A DNA stretch of 9,238 nucleotides from Chroococcidiopsidaceae cyanobacterium CP_BM_RX_35 (GTDB lineage Bacteria; Cyanobacteriota; Cyanobacteriia; Cyanobacteriales; Chroococcidiopsidaceae): contig JAFAVL010000230.1 in NCBI GenBank assembly GCA_019242465.1, positions 1-9,238 on the forward strand, written 5' to 3'. How positions within the stretch are numbered: the first letter of the stretch is position 1; every line of letters begins with the position of its first letter. Shown in pieces: positions 7,501 through 9,238 of the stretch. A program made the position numbers and the translations under genes. A model generated the notes under the pieces. That model saw only the letters and a list, made by a program, of their open reading frames with translations, was not told the origin of the DNA and made no database searches.

Positions 7501-7737
7501 CTATTCCTTCCTTACTTTCCCATCTTTTAAAAGTCTATTGAGTGTTTGTTGGACACCACCACCAGTTCCTAACTCATCCAGCGATCTAGTTTCTAGCTGC
7601 TATACACCAGGGGATTAGTCCATCTAAAACACCACCTCCCACTAGTTGAAAAAAGACTTCTTCTAAGAGTTGTTCGAGCTCACTGGAGAATTATCCGGTA
7701 GTAATGCTGTTGACTGGCTGGGCTTGATTAATATCAT
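7501..7737 (-). pseudogene. Small protein gene broken by two frameshifts (unknown family)
   Basis: A good ribosome site (AAAGGAG, 9 bases before ATG at 7737) opens a frame that stops after 24 codons. Shifting by one base near 7677 joins it to ELEQLLEEVFFQLVGGGVLD followed by GLIPWCIAAR. Shifting back near 7592 joins RSLDELGTGGGVQQT and LNRLLKDGKVRKE before a TAG at 7501. Restored, this would be about 78 residues: an acidic helix, a Gly-Gly-Gly turn, and an end that resembles part of a winged helix-turn-helix. The three pieces lie in order, and each is coding-like, which argues for one decayed gene. It could also be chance. I do not recognise a family. Confidence 0.4.
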
Positions 7738-7783
7738 TTTTGTGCTCTCCTTTGAGTTGAGAATGTTTGGTTTTGACCACTTG

Positions 7784-8102
7784 TTACTCGGTAGGTCTGA
7801 CCGCTTCTTTTTCGAGAATGAGGACTGGTAGCAAGTACAGCAGCACAACGGTGGGTGAAAACAGGGGTGAGCGCACTGCGAGGACTTCCAACACTTTCCT
7901 TGCAATTAAAGCCGCATTTTCTATACATATCCTTTGAATGTAGAAAGCAGGACCTGGAGTGTCAGTCTTGATCATGATCGCTATTGGAATTGCAACTATA
8001 ACTAGTATTACGAGACCAGTCAAAGCTCTATAAGATATCAATTAGTTGCTTTATTTTGGTTACTAAAGCATAATGAATCTCTTGCTTAGCATTATCTCTT
8101 GT
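7784..8102 (-). pseudogene. Decayed bacterial sugar transferase (undecaprenyl-phosphate phosphosugar transferase type)
   Basis: Two minus-strand frames together give the start of the sugar transferase core. One frame reads TKIKQLIDIL and then meets a TAG (8030). The next frame, one base over, continues RALTGLVILVIVAIPIA and IMIKTDTPGPAFYIQR. This matches the family hallmark: a K-x-x-x-D-I helix, one membrane helix, then S/T-P-G-P-x-F-x-x-Q-x-R. After about 7930 the similarity is lost, and neither the K-F-R-S-M motif nor the catalytic core is visible in any frame. Intact members have about 200 residues or more; about 50 remain. The live enzyme would have started lipid-linked glycan assembly, so this is a relic of another polysaccharide function beside the synthase operon. 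Confidence 0.55.
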
Positions 8103-8364
8103 CTAGGATTTCTCTCGGTGAGTCTGTCATATAGAACTAACAGATCAGTTAGGTGCGAGATAGATAAATTAGATCTATCGCTCATGATCTAAGTCAATAT
8201 GTGAAAGCGAACTGTCGAATATCCTCGGTAAAGCAAGAGACTTAATGAATTGCCGTTTTAAAAGCGAATGGGCTTTACGTCGGATTGGAACATAGTTCAG
8301 CCAAAAGAAGATTAATCTTTATTTGCTACTCTTTATCATACCTTACTCATAAAGTGAGACATAG
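8103..8364. other. Non-coding stretch with short palindromes
   Basis: I find no supported gene here on either strand. It contains an interrupted palindrome centred on GATC (8137-8152), a 7-bp stem with a 7-base loop (GATAGAT/ATCTATC, 8159-8179) and a perfect 12-bp palindrome AAGATTAATCTT (8308-8319). These may be operators or relics. No CRISPR, tRNA or origin-like repeat cluster is visible. Confidence 0.5.
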
Positions 8365-8471
8365 TATATTTCTATACAAATTACTAAATTTCATCTAAAC
8401 TTCATAAAGATCCAACTGGTCGAGGGTTTTCTAAAAAGTGAAACCGAAATATTGAACAACAGGTTCAATGG

Positions 8472-8578
8472 GGTTGTGTTGCAAAAAGTTGTTGAGGGTA
8501 GAAAGTTCCTTGAAGAAGGAATTGCTTATGCAGCCACTCCAAAGATTTCAGCTATGAATTTAATCCGTTCTTTAACGG
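8472..8578 (+). repeat. 107-bp inverted duplicate, copy B
   Basis: This is the plus-strand partner of 1423-1529 at 87% identity. It lies in a frame open from 8365 to the TAA at 8584-8586. That frame has no ATG except the internal one (NLIRSLTGA follows it). GTG at 8476 or an upstream TTG could start a very short peptide. Copy B could be a truncated gene end or a relic of the same leader that begins the GH16 gene. I do not recognise the family. Confidence 0.85.
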
Positions 8579-8598
8579 GAGCGTAATATATTTACAGG

Positions 8599-8612
8599 AT
8601 AGATATATCTAT
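8599..8612. repeat. Perfect 14-bp palindrome ahead of the transposase gene
   Basis: ATAGATATATCTAT reads the same on both strands. It lies 42 bases before the transposase ATG and 12 bases after the stop of the copy-B frame. It could be an operator or part of the insertion-sequence end, but its AT-richness makes chance possible. Confidence 0.5.
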
Positions 8613-8654
8613 GGTAGAGTCCCCTCAATGAGATAGCTTAAAAGGAGCTGGGGA

Positions 8655-9238
8655 ATGGACTACGAATTACGGATTGTGGTAGAGAAAGTTGCTGTCAGTT
8701 CTCAAGAGGTCGTAAACAGAGACACTCTCAAAGTCTACGACGTGAAAGCTCCTGAATCAATTCTAGAGTTAGGTCTGCGTCATGAAGAGCAAATCTCTCT
8801 GTTAGAAAAAGTCCAAAATTCCGTGTTGGCTGCACAATCAAAATTGATCGACACTGGCTATGACGTTTGTCCAAAGTGCGGTCACAAGCTGAATAAAACG
8901 GGACATGCGAAATCTAACTTTCACGCTGTGTTTACGGATCATCAAGTCGGGATACAGAAACATAAATGCCGTAATCCTGAGTGTGATTGGCAAAGTACTC
9001 CCACAACGACCTCGGTTTTTGGCACCTCTATTCATCCTGATTTGGCTAAGTTGCAATGCGAGCAAGGGGCAATAGAGATCTTGCATAAATTAGGAAGGCT
9101 TAGAAAGGCCCAGCTCGTAGTTGTACAGCCCAGCTATAAGATTAAATCTCAACCCGAATCGCTTCCTTCGGTTCCGATATTTCTCTGCCAAAATCCTAAA
9201 TACTTTAAGTCTGCCGATGATGTGTTCGCAGATGCAGC
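8655..9238 (+). CDS. ISKra4-like transposase, N-terminal part, cut by the right edge
   Basis: The frame opens at ATG 8655 after a good ribosome site (AAAGGAG, 7-8 bases away) and stays open for 194 codons to the window end. The N-terminus (MDYELRIVVEKVAVSSQEVV, then ESILELGLRHEEQISLLEKV) and a four-cysteine zinc-binding unit (CPKCG at about 72-76, CRNPEC at about 104-109) resemble ISKra4-family transposases of cyanobacteria. So does TPTTTSVFGTSIHPDLAKLQ, close to the family text as I recall it. The DDE catalytic part lies beyond the window. After CEQGA (about residue 137) the sequence no longer resembles what I remember of the family (ILHKLGRLRKAQLVVVQPSY). The element may therefore be a divergent or disrupted copy. 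The family call rests on recalled motifs. Confidence 0.7.
   Translation, partial: MDYELRIVVEKVAVSSQEVVNRDTLKVYDVKAPESILELGLRHEEQISLLEKVQNSVLAAQSKLIDTGYDVCPKCGHKLNKTGHAKSNFHAVFTDHQVGIQKHKCRNPECDWQSTPTTTSVFGTSIHPDLAKLQCEQGAIEILHKLGRLRKAQLVVVQPSYKIKSQPESLPSVPIFLCQNPKYFKSADDVFADA

Noticed and set aside
8838..9086. Minus-strand open frame of 82 codons
   Set aside because: Antisense to the transposase zinc-binding region, which has a ribosome site and family-like motifs.
1..9238. CRISPR array, tRNA, rRNA, riboswitch or replication origin
   Set aside because: No regularly spaced repeats, tRNA-like arms, rRNA sequence or DnaA-box cluster could be seen by reading both strands.

Overview
The window looks like part of a cyanobacterial chromosome, in a polysaccharide locus next to mobile DNA. 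The cyanobacterial call is moderate. It rests on the AT-leaning composition of most of the window and on the style of the partial ISKra4-type transposase at the right edge, whose N-terminal sequence resembles cyanobacterial copies as I remember them. No rRNA, tRNA or taxonomic marker gene is present.

Right-to-left on the minus strand there is a compact gene set. It begins with a HlyD-like membrane fusion protein (7352-5925). Next is a large multi-pass family 2 glycosyltransferase (5873-3045), then a secreted lipoprotein with a TIM-barrel glycoside hydrolase and an Ig/PKD-like tail (3036/3027-1741). After a 203-bp gap comes a membrane-anchored GH16 endo-beta-glucanase with a C-terminal CBM56-like beta-glucan-binding module (1537-134). 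The logic resembles other synthase-dependent exopolysaccharide systems: a processive inner-membrane synthase, a periplasmic adaptor, and hydrolases that trim or release polymer. The GH16/CBM pair suggests a polymer with beta-1,3 or mixed beta-1,3/1,4 glucose linkages, but the product is inferred.

The GH16 gene looks chimeric. Its catalytic and CBM part is GC-rich and resembles actinobacterial/Chloroflexi enzymes, while the first 65 or so codons are AT-richer. About 107 bp of that N-terminal coding region recurs at 87% identity, in inverted orientation, at 8472-8578. The two copies bracket the whole locus. A 15-bp motif (minus strand GAAGCGTAACAAATC and variants) occurs in three intergenic spaces: ahead of the membrane-fusion operon, ahead of GH16, and just downstream of GH16 towards whatever lies off the left edge.

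From 7353 to 8654 there is no intact gene. This stretch holds a two-frameshift remnant of a small protein gene, a decayed undecaprenyl-phosphate sugar transferase remnant, several short palindromes and the second repeat copy. From 8655 to the right edge runs the zinc-finger N-terminal part of an ISKra4-like transposase, cut by the window end.
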